Positions 46,707 through 57,472 of a stretch of DNA of 64,000 nt are shown one piece after another (within the stretch, counting starts at the first letter, position 1; each line of letters opens with the position of its first letter). Position numbers and translations under genes: made by a program. This DNA comes from Ascaphus truei (lineage: Eukaryota > Chordata > Amphibia > Anura > Ascaphidae), in NCBI GenBank assembly GCA_036426205.1, contig WSYH01002495.1, positions 21,745 to 85,744 of the forward strand. Direction: 5' to 3'. The notes under the pieces are model-generated. The model was not told the DNA's origin, searched no databases, and saw nothing but the letters and a program-made list of their open reading frames with translations.

Positions 46707-48056
46707 TGTGATGGAAGGGGTAACTGTCTGACCTATTAAATAGAAATCCAAGCTAGTTACCCCTAAAAAAAACTTTATAACTTGGCTGGCTAAGTAATGT
46801 ATATTTCCGCCCAATGTATGTAATGTCTGGATAAGGACAGGGAATATGGGCTAGCTGTGTGTAATTCTAAATTCTGTCTTTTACATAAATACCTTATGAC
46901 TCTATTTATTCCTGTGTTAGCAATTCCCCCCAGTTTATATACTTGGTATTGTGTGGTGATAAAATTATGATATGTTATGTGCTTGTTCCTATCATTTCTA
47001 TGGAGGGAGTTTCTGTAATCCATATATCTGAAGCTTTCCATAGAAATTATGGGATTAAAACCAGGGTTGGGACAGCTAGGTGTCAGGACTCCTGGGGAGA
47101 GTTGAACGGCTGCTGATCTGGGAGTAAGAGCATTGTTCTGCCCAGACTCTGAGGCTCCTACCCAGTGGGAGGTCTTGAGTGCCTTAGCATACCCCTCCTC
47201 TGGCTTTTGTGACACCAACTCAATCCGTGCTCTGGTTGGCCAGCAGCCCCTGTCCCATGTAAAGGATAGCGACTGAGGGCTATATAAGGAGTTCTGCTTA
47301 TTAGAGCCCTAGACTATCTCTGGGAAGGAGTGTGGAGACTGTCTGAGAGACACTCTGGGAAGGAGTGTAGAGTTGGACTGTGACAAGCTGGAGATACATG
47401 TCAGAGGGACTACTGTGTGGTCAGCACTCTGATATCCTGAAGGTAGATCTCATTCCCCAGACCCCTGTAAGTGTGTACATTTTTGAATTTTGTATTCTTG
47501 TGTGTTTCGGAGTGTAAGGATTCTGCTTGATCCGTGCCGAGTTTTTTACTACGGTCCAGGTTTTCTGTCTCTCTTGCCCTTTCTGCTCACTGTGGCCATT
47601 TTGGGTACTGGCAGTCTGCTTTATAAGGCTGCAGTTACTATAGGGAGTCACCGAGCAATGTTCTACGGTTTGCAGCACCCGTTGGTCTTTGCAGTTACGC
47701 CTTACCCTCTTGCCTATTTTGATTCCCTGTTGCTGACCTTGGACCATGACTCCGACCTCGCTGGCTTCGGCCAGCACTGACTTCCGCCTGTCTCCTGGAC
47801 TTTGCAACTCTGCCGCCAGCCCTGACCCCTGCTTCCATACCGACTACGGATACTCTCAAAGGACTCTGTCCCTGGGCTGTGGTTGGTTTATTTGCATCCC
47901 TATCTCAGCCCAGCTGGTCCGCTTCCTGATTTGAGACGAGCACCCTCACACGAGGTCTTATCCAGAATAAACCTAATTTTATTTTACTGCCTTGTTTTCC
48001 CTTGTGACTGATCCCTTAAGTATATATGGTGTTAAAAGACCTGGTCTACCATGACA
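46707..48056 (+). mobile_element. 3' LTR of the gag-only element
   Basis: 1,350 bp, TGTGATGG...CCATGACA. It has a TATATAAGG box at about 47,281 with transcription presumably starting just after it, and a probable poly(A) signal AATAAA near 47,967. It is intact, unlike its 5' partner. Confidence 0.85.
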
Positions 48057-48061
48057 ACCCC

Positions 48062-49202
48062 TTAGTAGTCCATGGGTCAACTAGTCATCAGTCTCCATGA
48101 CTAGCTGACTACACGGGATAATATAAACATTACACTACCTACCCCCTTTGGCACCTTATTGGCTAGTAAAACATGGTAAGTTCTTGGTTTGTCCCGAAGG
48201 CATAAACAAAAAAGTATGACTCACAAACATCAATTTCTGTTAAAGTGGAGTTAATATCGCACCATGGGAAATAATAAACGAATGGGTGTTATTACCGCAA
48301 TTTTAAGGTGGTATATATCAAGATCGTGGTAATAATTTACTGTGTGCAATATTTGGGCCAATCTCACGATATGGGAATTAGCGCGACCGTTAATAATGCT
48401 TTACATACCGCATTGGGTTAATATTTCTATCATAGGCTTCTGTAATGTCTATTATTACAGAAACCTATGACCAACATAACATGGACCCGTTTCATGCCTG
48501 TGGTTACCAAAGTATACCACAGGCACCAAAGGGGTTAATACTTTATTTAAAAAAAATATTACCTAACTCTGTTGACCCCGTTAGTGACCAGTAAAGCATT
48601 GCCATTCAAAATACATTGTACACATAAAACCATTGATTATCACTGTGGATAATTAGGCCCTCTCAATGGGGGGCCCAGATATCCACAGTGGCGATAAATG
48701 GTAACCCAGTGATAAATGAACACATCAACAATATTCAAATACATTACTAACGACGCCCCACGACCGATCAGACGTCCCCGCCCCACAGTGGCTAACCGCT
48801 AAGGTAATGAAGGGATTTGGTGGATGTACCATGTGATGAATGCCCTTTTCTTGGGTGCTGGAATGTCACCTTAAAGGGAGGGAATCACATTCCTTTTTTT
48901 GGAATCACATTCCATAATTTTGCATCGTTTTTGTGTTTGCATTGTCCCCACCACCATTGTATATTGTATATATAAAATACAATAATTGTGCATTTGCTAC
49001 CTGATTAACAATGGAGATTTAGTAGAAAGTTGGGTCATCCTATAACTATTAGAGACCTGGTACATGGTGCGGACTGGGAACACCCAGTCACTGATACAGC
49101 CGCGGCCCCTTTTATTCTCCAACATCTCCGAATTTTTTCCGAATGCCACGCACTTCACCGCGTTCATGCCGCATCCATGTTGCATTCATGCTGGCGTCAC
49201 CC
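48062..49202. other. Non-coding, AT-rich hairpin repeats
   Basis: Includes a hairpin TCATAGGCTTCTGTAAT/ATTACAGAAACCTATGA at 48,431-48,472 and a CCGCTAAGGTAATGAAG word at 48,790. 49,030-49,202 lies just before the L1 insertion and was contiguous with 56,032 onward before it. No convincing gene. Confidence 0.4.
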
Positions 49203-49700
49203 GCGGTTGATGTGTTTTTTTTTTTTCAACCAAAAAAATTTTTATTGAATGCATGGTACAATAATCACATTTTCTTCCAACCCATTATCGTATACAAAGG
49301 TATCCATAACAACTCTTTTTATAAGTAAATTCACAAAAGACAGACTGGGGTTACAAACAGACCAACAAGACCTACAGACAGACTACACCTGGGAGGAGGT
49401 AGGGACGGGGGGGGAAGGGGGGAGGGGGGAGGAGGCTGCCACAGCACGATTTTGACTCCTCTGGACTTATCATAGAGGCTATGGTTCTCGTTGAGGTCTG
49501 GATTTCTTGGGTTTAGTAGGCTTTTGGTCCCAAAGGGCTCGCAGTAACAATAGTCATAATGTAGGCTTCTGATCTCTTCTGTTGTGTTTGGACCTATGCT
49601 TATCTTTTTCTTTGCCTAGTCTAGTGAACCCCTAATCTTGTCAAGAATCTAAGGCCTTCTGTTCACTACACTTCATCCAAGGAGAACGCGTCCGCATCTA

Positions 49701-52700
49701 TTAAAGCAGTATGTTGGAGGCGCTGACCCCTGGGATATCGTTCAGGTCTAGCCATGGTGACCATACTTTGAGAAAATTTGTGCTGGTGTCGTTAACTAGA
49801 CTCGTTAACTGTTCCATCCGGCAAACGTGCCAAGTTCGGTTTCTGATTTTTGGGATATTTGGTAGATCCGGTTGCTTCCACAATGCTGCGAGTTCGCACC
49901 TCAGGGCAGTTGCAAAATGTGCAATTAATTTGTGCTTCGACCTGTTTAGCCCCGGAGTGTCTCTGGCCAGCAGAAACAACCAGGGGTCCAAAGGGATCGT
50001 GCAATCGAGAATTCTCTGAAGCCAATTTCTGAGTTCCTTCCAGATTGGGAGTACTTTGGTGCAGCCCCACAGCATGTGTAGCAAGTTTGCCTGCTCCCCA
50101 CATTGTTTAGGGCACAATGGGGGGTAACCTTTAACAAACTTTGACAATCGTGTTGGGGTCAGATACCACCTCATCAGGACTTTATACGCGTTCTCCTTTA
50201 ATGTCGTGCAAATCGAGCTCTTAGCTGCCGCCAGGCTGATTTGATCCCAGTCTTTGTCCTCTAATATGTCTCCTAGGTCTCTCTCCCATCTGTTCCTATA
50301 TTTTAACGTCACGTCAGCGTCAGGAGTCGGACAGACTACCGCCTTATACATTGTAGAGATAAGTCCCTGGGTCCTGTTTCCAGTAAGAACAGAGCTGTTC
50401 AAAATTGGTGCGTTTAGCGCGGTTTGGGAATTTATCATAGAAAGCTCTTAGCTGGAGGTATCTAAAGAATTCTGAATTTGGCATCGATTTTTCCGACTTA
50501 ATTTGTTCAAACGGTTTGATAGATATCCTACCCTCCAGGTGTCGAAGGCGAGTGTAGCCCTTCTGTGTCCATATAATAAAATCTTTCCTCTGCAGGCCCG
50601 GAGCGAAATCAGGGTTTCCCAAAATTGGGGTCATCAAGGAGTGTTTTCTCATCAAAACATGCTTATATTTGCTTTTGTCCCATACTGCCAAAGAGCTGAC
50701 AACTGCGGGGAGCGGATTTATGAAGTCTCTGCGGACTGAATTTGGGAGCCAGATCAGGTCCCGCAGTACCACCGGGGCACAGCAGGCCGCCTCCAGTTCC
50801 ACCCATCGCCTTCGTATGGGATGGGTGTGCCACTGGATGATTTGAGTTAATTGGGCCGCTCTATAGTACGACAACAGGCAAGGTACCGCTAGCCCTCCTT
50901 TTGTAGTGGGCCTAATCAGTATGCTAGTTTTGATGCGAGGGGTTTTATTACCCCAGATAAATTTCACCATTGCGGACTGTAACCGAAGGATATCTTCCCT
51001 GATTATAGGGACCGGAAGAGTCTGAAATAGGTACAGAATTCTGGGAAGGAGATTCATTTTTAGAGATTGAATCCTACCAATCCAGGATATGTTGTACCCT
51101 GCCCATTTCCGGAGATCGTCCTTCAGTGTCCGAATCAGTCTGGGGTAATTTGCTTTATATAGGGTGTCTGATTGGTTTGTGATATTTATTCCTAGATACT
51201 TTATGCAGGAGGTTTGCCATTTGAATTCAAAATTTACCGTGATCAATTTCTCAGTGGCTTTAGGTAAATTGATATTTAGGGCTTCTGATTTTGCCTGATT
51301 AATTTTAAACCCCGATATCGTGTTGAATTCCCTTAAAATTTGGAAAACGTTCGGCAGAGAGGTGAGGGGCTGTGATAGTGTGAGTATCACGTCATCAGCA
51401 TACAGGGCCACCTTATGTAGCTGGTCACTGATTTGGATGCCTGTTATATTTGGACTGAGACGGATGTGCGCCGCTAGGGGTTCAATACAGAGCGCAAAAA
51501 GGAGGGGTGACAGAGGACAGCCCTGTCTGGTGCCGCTCTTTATCTGGAATTCTTCCGAGGGGAAGCCCTGGTGTCTGACCTTCGCCGTCGGTCCCTGATA
51601 TAGAGCGAGAATTGCCTCTATCATTCTCCCTCCCAGCCCGAACGCCCCAAGCGTCTCCCTCAAGTAGGGCCAGTCAATTCTGTCGAACGCTTTTTCAGCA
51701 TCTAAACTAAGCACCATAGACGGGATACGTTTTTTCTGTGCCAGATCAATTAAGTCAATAATCCGTCTGGTGTTATCAGCTGCTTGTCGACCACATATGA
51801 ACCCCACTTGATCGGGATGGACCAACTTGGACAACACCTGGTTAAGGCGATTAGCTAACAGTTTCGAGAAGATTTTTGTGTCAGAGTTTATTAACGAGAT
51901 GGGCCTGTAGCTTTTACAGTCCGCTGGGTCTTTTCCCTGTTTGTGGATTACTGAGATAGACGCCTGGAGCATCGAGCCCGGGATGGGGGCACCATCCAAG
52001 AAGGAATTACAAAGTTTTAGTAAATGAGGAGCTAATATTTTACGGAATTTTTTATAATAGAGATTGGAAAAGCCGTCTGGGCCTGGGGCTTTGGCTGCTT
52101 TCAATGACTTCATTACCTCCATGAGTTCCTCGATAGTAAAATCAGCCTGTAGTGCGTCCCTCTCCTCTCTGGTTACTGTAGGCAGTTGTGCCTCGGCCAA
52201 GAACGTCTTTAGCCGTGCTTTTGTGGTTGGCGTGTGTGCCACCTTCGCCCCATCGTATAGGGTCTCATAATATTTTTTAAATTCATTGACTATTTTTTTG
52301 GGGTCAGAGGTCAGATCCCCTTGTTCTGTTCGAATTGTCTGAATTTGGGAGATTTGGTTTTTGTCTCTTAGTTTGTTGGCAAGTAGGGTATCTGGCCTGT
52401 TTGCTTTCTCAAAATATTTCCGCTTAGTCCATGTCAGCTCTTTCTCAGCACGGGAGGTTAACAAAATATTCAGTTTGGTTTTAGTGTCTAGCAACTCCTT
52501 AAGGGTCATTGCGTCTTTATTCTTTTTATGTCGAGTCGAGAGGACTGCCAATTCTGCTTGCAACTGATTGATTTTTTTGTCCTTCTCCCTCTTTCGCCTG
52601 CTTGCAATCCTCATGAGCTCTCCTCTCAGAGTCGCCTTATGGGCCTCCCATAAGGTAGCCTGCGATGTCACACTTCCTAAGTTCTCCTGAAAATATTCCC

Positions 52701-53508
52701 TGATTTTATCCCCTACGTTTTGTGCAATTGCGGGGATTTTTAGCAATACTTCGTTGAGCTTCCAGTTCGCTCCTGGTCTGTCCAGAATAAAATCAGTGCA
52801 CCGCAGCTCAATCGGTGCATGATCTGACCACGAAATATCGTGGATGCCCGAGTGGGAGATCTGTGGAACCATTCTACTGGATACAAATAGGTAGTCTATC
52901 CGACTGTAGCGGTCATGGGGGTGGGAGTAGAATGTAAACCCTTTCTCTTGTCTATGTTGTTCTCGCCAAATGTCAAGTAGATTATTGGTGCGCAGCCCTC
53001 TATTCCACGCTTGTCTTATCTTGGAGCTATTTTTTCCGCTTGGGGTGCATCTATCCAGTATAGGATCTAGTGTTTGGTTGAAGTCGCCCCCCAGTATTAC
53101 ACAGCCCTGTGCTAACCTCTGAAGTATGGCGAAGAATCTCTCAAGAAAAGCTTCCGTGCCTTCGCTCGGAGCATAGACGTTTGCCAGCGTGATTGGTTGA
53201 CCTCTTATTTCGCCGCTTACAATGAGAAATCGGCCGTTGTAGTCTCTTTTAATGGTCTAAATCGTCAAGGGCAAACGGTCATGCACCAGGATGGCTACCC
53301 CTCTCTTTTTTTGTGTGGCTGAGGCTGAGAACCAATTCTTAAACCTATAATCTATAAATTTTGGTGAACTAGATTTAGAAAAGTGAGTTTCCTGCAGGAG
53401 GATGATGTCAGGGTCTGATTTTTTATAGTCCGTCATAGCTAGTCTGGGTTTCCCTGGGTTGTTAAAGCCTTTGACATTATGTGATATGATAGTGATCCCT
53501 TTATTCAT
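49701..53508 (-). pseudogene. L1 ORF2 protein, one stop and one frameshift from intact
   Basis: About 1,269 codons, the usual length for L1 ORF2. It starts MNKGITIISHNVKGF (53,508). Endonuclease: ILLQETHFS (catalytic Glu), GGDFN, SRIDY, SWSDHAPIEL (terminal His). A TAG at 53,257-53,259 interrupts the endonuclease, and the frame then continues open. RT: KAPGPDGFSN, SYRPISLINSD, GFICGRQAADN, LSLDAEKAFDRIDW, GTRQGCPLSPLLF, catalytic LYADDVIL, GFKINQAKSEA. A one-base slip near 50,375 moves the C-terminal part (WYLTPTRLSKF, CPKQCGEQANLLHMLWGC) to the frame ending at 49,701. The C-terminal Cys/His cluster is kept. Confidence 0.93.
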
Positions 53509-54925
53509 GATTGCGGTTCCAAACCTTCACTCCTATGTTAGCGACCATCTGAGCCTCTGGTGTCCGTGATGAGGATGCCGGGTGATCCTGTGGTTGGGTC
53601 CGTCTGGCAGCGTGCTGGAGCCTTGGGATGGGAATACAGAGGGGAGCACACTGGGGAAACATAAACAAACATATTTCAACATTTATTTCAACACATAATA
53701 ACTGTCCGGGGAATGGGCGGGAACTAGCCCCCCCATTCTCCATCGTTGCCCTCTTCAGGCGTACAGCCTGGACGGAGTTCGGGATGGCCCTCCTTCCCCC
53801 TCTCCCGTCCTTCGTGGCTGGCCTAAATGGGACTTTCATGGGCCCCTCCTGGGTCTTCTCACCCATGCCCATGTGGAGACTCATTCACAAAGCCTTTGCG
53901 GGGGACAGCATCCCTCCCCCCCTCCCTTGCTTGTGCAGCGGAATATTGTAACGGCAATGCTGTGTAACTTAAGTTGATAACTATAAGATCAACTCCGAAC
54001 TCTTTATTATTTTTTTTTTTTTTATAAGAGTAATGTATACAGTGTAGGGAATAACTTGTAGGGAATAACTTCTTGCCCCTGCTCGCTAGACTCTCTTGTG
54101 TGTTACCTGTCTGACTCAGTGTCTGTGCAGCGTTTCAGCTAACTGTTGCCCTGGGAAGCTATGTGTGTGGTGAAAGGGTTGTTGTTATGCTGAAACTCTC
54201 TGGTACTCTATTTGTGGGCCCTGAGCGAACCCTCTTGCCGTGTCTGGAGTCGCCCTGCTGATTGCCTGCCTCTATCTAGTTCGTAGAGATAAGTCCCAGC
54301 CTCCCCCCTCTCTCCTGTTGCCCACTGAGTGTCCGGGTGGGTCTCCCCTCTCATGTCTTAACTTTCGCCTGGCCAGCTTAGTTGCTATCCGCTCTGTTTG
54401 CGGTTTATTGCGCCTTCCGCCATGTTCTTTTTAGTGGGGCTGTGTGCGCCGGTCGCCTTCCGCCGGTTGTTCCCTTCCGGCGCCGAGTGGTGACGCTCTC
54501 TGTCCCTCTGTTCTGTTTGCCTCCTCCAAGATGACGTCTGGACCATTTCCGGCAACGTGCTTCCGGCGGCCGCCATTTTCCCTCGGCCAGCCCGCGAAGA
54601 AGGACGTCTCCTCACCTGCTCCCGCGTCAGGAACTCCTCCACTTCCGCAACGAAGCCATGCGGTGAGACGCTTGCTGCGACGCCATTCTTGGCGGCTTGC
54701 GTTCCACCTCGGATCGCCATTTTCAGCTACAGGTAGGAGTTTGATTTTACTTTTTCAGATGGCCAGGATAGTCCTTTTACTGGTATTTACAGCAGGGTGA
54801 TGACTTGAGCAGGTCTTGTGGCTAGCTCTTTGGCAGATAAACTGGTGGGCAAACCGTAACCCCCATTATTAAACTGGAACTATGTTCAACTTTAAGTAGG
54901 TATTTTCCTCAGGGTATTGCGGGAT
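53509..54925 (-). other. Long L1 inter-ORF spacer
   Basis: 1.4 kb between ORF1 and ORF2, GC-rich toward ORF1 and with a T-run (A-run in sense) near 54,010. The decayed copy has about 1.7 kb here. It carries open frames of 111 and 127 codons that are not shared with the other copy, so I do not call a third gene. Confidence 0.6.
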
Positions 54926-55888
54926 TCATCGGGCCTCAGGGGATTTTGGAGGCCTTACGGTGCTCCATTCTGGATCCTCTCGCACCTCTCGCCTAGGACT
55001 TTGCATCGGGCCCTCCTTCAGCCCCAGTTTGTTTAAGAATTCCTCGCTTTCCCCTGGGTCCTTGATTGTTATGGCCTTTCCGTTCCGTAGGACCATCAGG
55101 CCGAACGGAAAGGTCCACCGGTATCGCACTGCCCGGTCCCTCAGCACTTTAGTAACCGGGTGTAGTGTTCTTCTTCGTGCGAGGGTGATCGGTGATAAGT
55201 CCTGGAATAGTTGTATTGTGGTTCCCTCGAACCGGCATGCCCCTTCCGCTCTTGTGCATTTGAAGATAGCTTCTCGGGTTTTGAAATAATGCAGCCTAGC
55301 TATAATATCTCGCGGTTGTTCCATCGCGGCTGGGCGGCTTCTTAGGGCTCTATGGCAGCGGTCCATGGCCCTTTCTGTGGCAGGGATGTCAGGCAGCAGT
55401 GTTTCTAGCCACCTGGTTATATATTCTTCAGCATCCGTGACCGACTCTGGGACCCCACGTACCCTGATGTTGTTTCTTCGGTCTCTGTTGTCGGCATCTT
55501 CTTGCCTGTCTAATATCTCTGCAATCTGGGCTTGCATGTGTGTGGTTTTTTTTTCCGTCTTTTTAATTTGTTTGGATGCGGCCGCCATCTTTTCTTCTAG
55601 GGCCCCTGTTCTCTCTCCCAGCCCCTGGACCTCCTTCTTCATATCTTCGAGCCCCACGTAAATCATGGTCTTCATGTCTTGATATAACCTATCAAAGTCA
55701 CATATTCTGACCGGCATCTGGGTGGGCTCATGCGGGGGGTCCTCGTCCCTCTCCGAATCGGATCCCGCTGCAGATTCTGGCGGCCTTATTGCGGCAGCGC
55801 CTCGTGGGGTAGAGCGACCCAGGTATCTTCGTAAATCACCCTCTTTCTTCTTTTTGGCTGTTAGGGGTGCCATCACGGGAGTATCCAC
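54926..55888 (-). CDS. L1 ORF1 protein (intact)
   Basis: 320 codons without interruption. Residues 1-60 are basic or disordered (TAKKKKEGDLRRYLGRSTPR). About 70-135 form a coiled coil with heptads (YVGLEDMKKEVQGLGERTGA, LEEKMAAASKQIKKTEKKTT). The RRM-like part begins NRDRRNNIRVRGVPESV. The C-terminal domain has DRCHRALRSRPAA, RDIIARLHYFKTREAI, LFQDLSPITLARRRTLHPVT and VRYRWTFPFGLMV. This matches the domain order of vertebrate L1 ORF1p, a trimeric RNA chaperone that coats element RNA in cytoplasmic particles. The first Met at 55,888 is 128 nt from the element's 5' end, so it is the natural start. Confidence 0.93.
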   Translation of the reverse strand: MDTPVMAPLTAKKKKEGDLRRYLGRSTPRGAAAIRPPESAAGSDSERDEDPPHEPTQMPVRICDFDRLYQDMKTMIYVGLEDMKKEVQGLGERTGALEEKMAAASKQIKKTEKKTTHMQAQIAEILDRQEDADNRDRRNNIRVRGVPESVTDAEEYITRWLETLLPDIPATERAMDRCHRALRSRPAAMEQPRDIIARLHYFKTREAIFKCTRAEGACRFEGTTIQLFQDLSPITLARRRTLHPVTKVLRDRAVRYRWTFPFGLMVLRNGKAITIKDPGESEEFLNKLGLKEGPMQSPRREVREDPEWSTVRPPKSPEAR

Positions 55889-56031
55889 TGCCCTATTACT
55901 CTTTTTTTCCCCGATTTTCCTCTGTGATTATTGCCGTTTTTTTAGTGTCTAGGGAGGTGGGGGATGGAGCTCTGACTTTATGCTACCATCCGCTCCAGCC
56001 TCGCGCATGCGCCTCCGCGGTTGATGTGTTT

Positions 56032-56292
56032 ATTGATGTGTTTATTGATAATGGTTCGGATTTAATTGGTTGCAATTCTTTGCGTATCCGCCAGGTGGCA
56101 GATATTCATGAATTGTAATGCGCATGCGCTTCCGTAATGTGTCGACTTGCATGTGTTTAAAAAAATACCACAGTGGTCCATTGTAAATTGACCTTGGTAC
56201 TGAAGAAGTTACAACAATGTATCAATTTAGGCTTTTCATATTAAAAAATACATGCACAGTGTCTGGTGTTTTATTGTCCTGAGAGTCCCGAC
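56032..56292 (+). other. Upstream region of the forkhead ORF
   Basis: Holds TTTATTGATGTGTTTATTGA repeats, a GCGCATGCGC word at 56,121-56,130 and AT-rich sequence. Before the L1 inserted it joined 49,202. The frame of the forkhead ORF is open from about 56,245. No clear TATA box or splice acceptor was identified. Confidence 0.4.
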
Positions 56293-56850
56293 ATGAGTGC
56301 ACCATCGCAGTCCGTGTTCCAAAAACCCGACAGAATGTACGCTTATTTAATATGGGCCGCGATTAATGCAACAGATGATAAGATGGCAATAGTTGGTCAA
56401 ATTTATCAGTATTTTATCGAAGACTATGACTTTTACAAATTTTCACCAGATGCTCATGTGTGGAAGCGTGCAATAAGGAAAAAGTTATGTATCTATCCGT
56501 GTTTTTTTCGTATTGATACCGGTGTTAAAGGAGGGTATTGGTGTGTAGCACCAGATTTTTCCCGTATCTTTGATCATGGAGACTTCAAAAGGCGAAAGGT
56601 CATGTTAAAACCAACTAAGAAACGTCAGTCGCTGAGCAATGCGCCAGCGACAGCATCCAATAACGGTCCGACCGTCAGTGAAAACCAGGTGACCGGCAAC
56701 CCTTGCTGTCTGTCCCCGCCCAGATACCTGCAGCCTGAGCCGGATTTGGCGTACAGATTCCAGCAAGCTTGCATGTACCAAAGCGATTTCCAGCCTCATC
56801 AGCTGACTACAGGTGTAGTAGTCCCGCTGTCACCTGTCAACTACGTGTAA
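56293..56850 (+). CDS. Divergent forkhead-domain protein
   Basis: 185 codons from ATG 56,293, uninterrupted. Residues about 11-105 match the forkhead (winged-helix) fold from end to end: KPDRMYAYLIWAAINATDDK for KPPYSYxxLIxxAI, IVGQIYQYFIEDYDFYK for LxxIYxxIxxxFPYY, VWKRAIRKKLCIYPCF for WxNSIRHNLSLNxCF, KGGYWCVAPDF for KGSYWxLDP, then F-HGDFKRRK. The recognition helix is strongly altered: the base-contacting Asn and His of NSIRHN are Arg and Lys, so target choice would differ from known FOX factors. The C-terminal 80 residues are Pro/Gln/Ser-rich. A GTGAGT donor just after the stop (about 56,910) and a TTTTTCCTCAG acceptor at 57,231 suggest a 3' UTR intron. Host gene or element-borne gene: undecided. 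Confidence 0.8.
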   Translation: MSAPSQSVFQKPDRMYAYLIWAAINATDDKMAIVGQIYQYFIEDYDFYKFSPDAHVWKRAIRKKLCIYPCFFRIDTGVKGGYWCVAPDFSRIFDHGDFKRRKVMLKPTKKRQSLSNAPATASNNGPTVSENQVTGNPCCLSPPRYLQPEPDLAYRFQQACMYQSDFQPHQLTTGVVVPLSPVNYV

Positions 56851-56909
56851 AATCAAGAATACGGGACTGGCAGTGTCTCGGCGCCAGCTGATTGGCAAAG
56901 TCTATGGTG

Positions 56910-57231
56910 AGTAATGTTGCCGTATTTTATTCTGTTTTTGAAATATCAATATCAATGCACAGTCAAGCGATTCTCCTGTAAGCAATATCATTGGCTGAGC
57001 AGCTTCTACAGTAGATACTGAACAATTGGTGGAAAGCTAGGCGCATGCGCATTGGAATCTTCTTGAAACGCATATGCGTGTCATCACATCGACAGTAGGC
57101 GCATGCGCATGGGAACAGGAGACGCCCCCCCCCCCCCCCCGAGAAAATTATTGGTGCGTCTGACTGTGGGAACTTTTTTAGGGGACTGACTGACCATTAC
57201 AGTAAAACTTGTACTTTTGTTTTTCCTCAGA
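56910..57231 (+). other. Probable 3' UTR intron of the forkhead gene
   Basis: GT at CTATG/GTGAGT and AG at TTTTTCCTCAG/AAAAG. Inside are two GCGCATGCGCAT words and a C-run at 57,126-57,140. Splicing is predicted, not shown. Confidence 0.4.
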
Positions 57232-57466
57232 AAAGAAAACTTTGTCATCTCATGCGGAAAACGGCAAATGGAGGGATTTCGATGGATAATATCGCCTGCA
57301 CATTGCTTAATCGGATTTAAAAAAAATATGTTCCGGAATCAACAGTTTAGTGGCCGTTGTTATTGATTAGGATAGAATACTGTAACTGAGAGCATTATAG
57401 AAAACCTGAAACAGTATGCTGTTGTTTTCAGACCGTATACAAAACTTTTTTATATATATACTGTAT

Positions 57467-57472
57467 AATAAA
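57467..57472 (+). promoter_or_regulatory. Poly(A) signal, forkhead gene
   Basis: AATAAA about 0.6 kb after the forkhead stop, and before the oppositely directed signals of the minus-strand gene. It supports convergent transcription units. Confidence 0.45.

Larger units (their letters stand above)
41023..48056 (+). mobile_element. Gag-only LTR retrotransposon (Gmr1-like) with nested insertions
   Basis: The 5' LTR starts TGTGACGGTAGGGG at 41,023, and the 3' LTR starts TGTGATGGAAGGGG at 46,707 right after a clear polypurine tract (GAGGGGGGAGG) and ends CCATGACA at 48,056. ACCCC flanks both sides (41,018-41,022 and 48,057-48,061), a 5-bp duplication. The internal region has a SCAN-like gag but no RT, RNase H or integrase, so it is a non-autonomous or deleted copy. 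Two other LTR elements lie within it (41,235-43,493 and 45,525-46,337). Subtracting them leaves about 4 kb. Confidence 0.88.
49218..56016 (-). mobile_element. Full-length, nearly intact L1-group LINE
   Basis: Minus strand, 6.8 kb. The poly(A) shows as a T-run at 49,215-49,226 with AATAAAAATTTTTTTGGTTG before it. The 5' end at 56,016 starts GGAGGCGCATGCGCGAGG like the decayed copy. The 15-bp word GCGGTTGATGTGTTT at 49,203-49,217 and 56,017-56,031 is the target duplication, without a mismatch. Layout in sense: 128-bp 5' UTR, intact ORF1, 1.4-kb spacer, ORF2 with one stop and one frameshift, 3' UTR of about 0.48 kb with a C/T tract. This is the youngest large insertion in the window. Confidence 0.95.

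Noticed and set aside
53501..53884. A 127-codon frame overlapping the L1 ORF2 start (ATGAATAA overlap), as a third L1 gene with stop-restart coupling
   Set aside because: The decayed L1 copy has no matching frame in its spacer and the protein has no recognisable domain.
54385..54720. 111-codon Arg-rich minus-strand frame in the L1 spacer
   Set aside because: GC-rich low-complexity translation, not conserved in the other L1 copy.
49143..56118. A short reading frame that becomes continuous across the L1 insertion site (CVDVF joined to IDVFIDNGSDLIGCN)
   Set aside because: Only about 54 codons, made partly of a repeated TTGATGTGTTTA word; too short to call an upstream exon of the forkhead gene.
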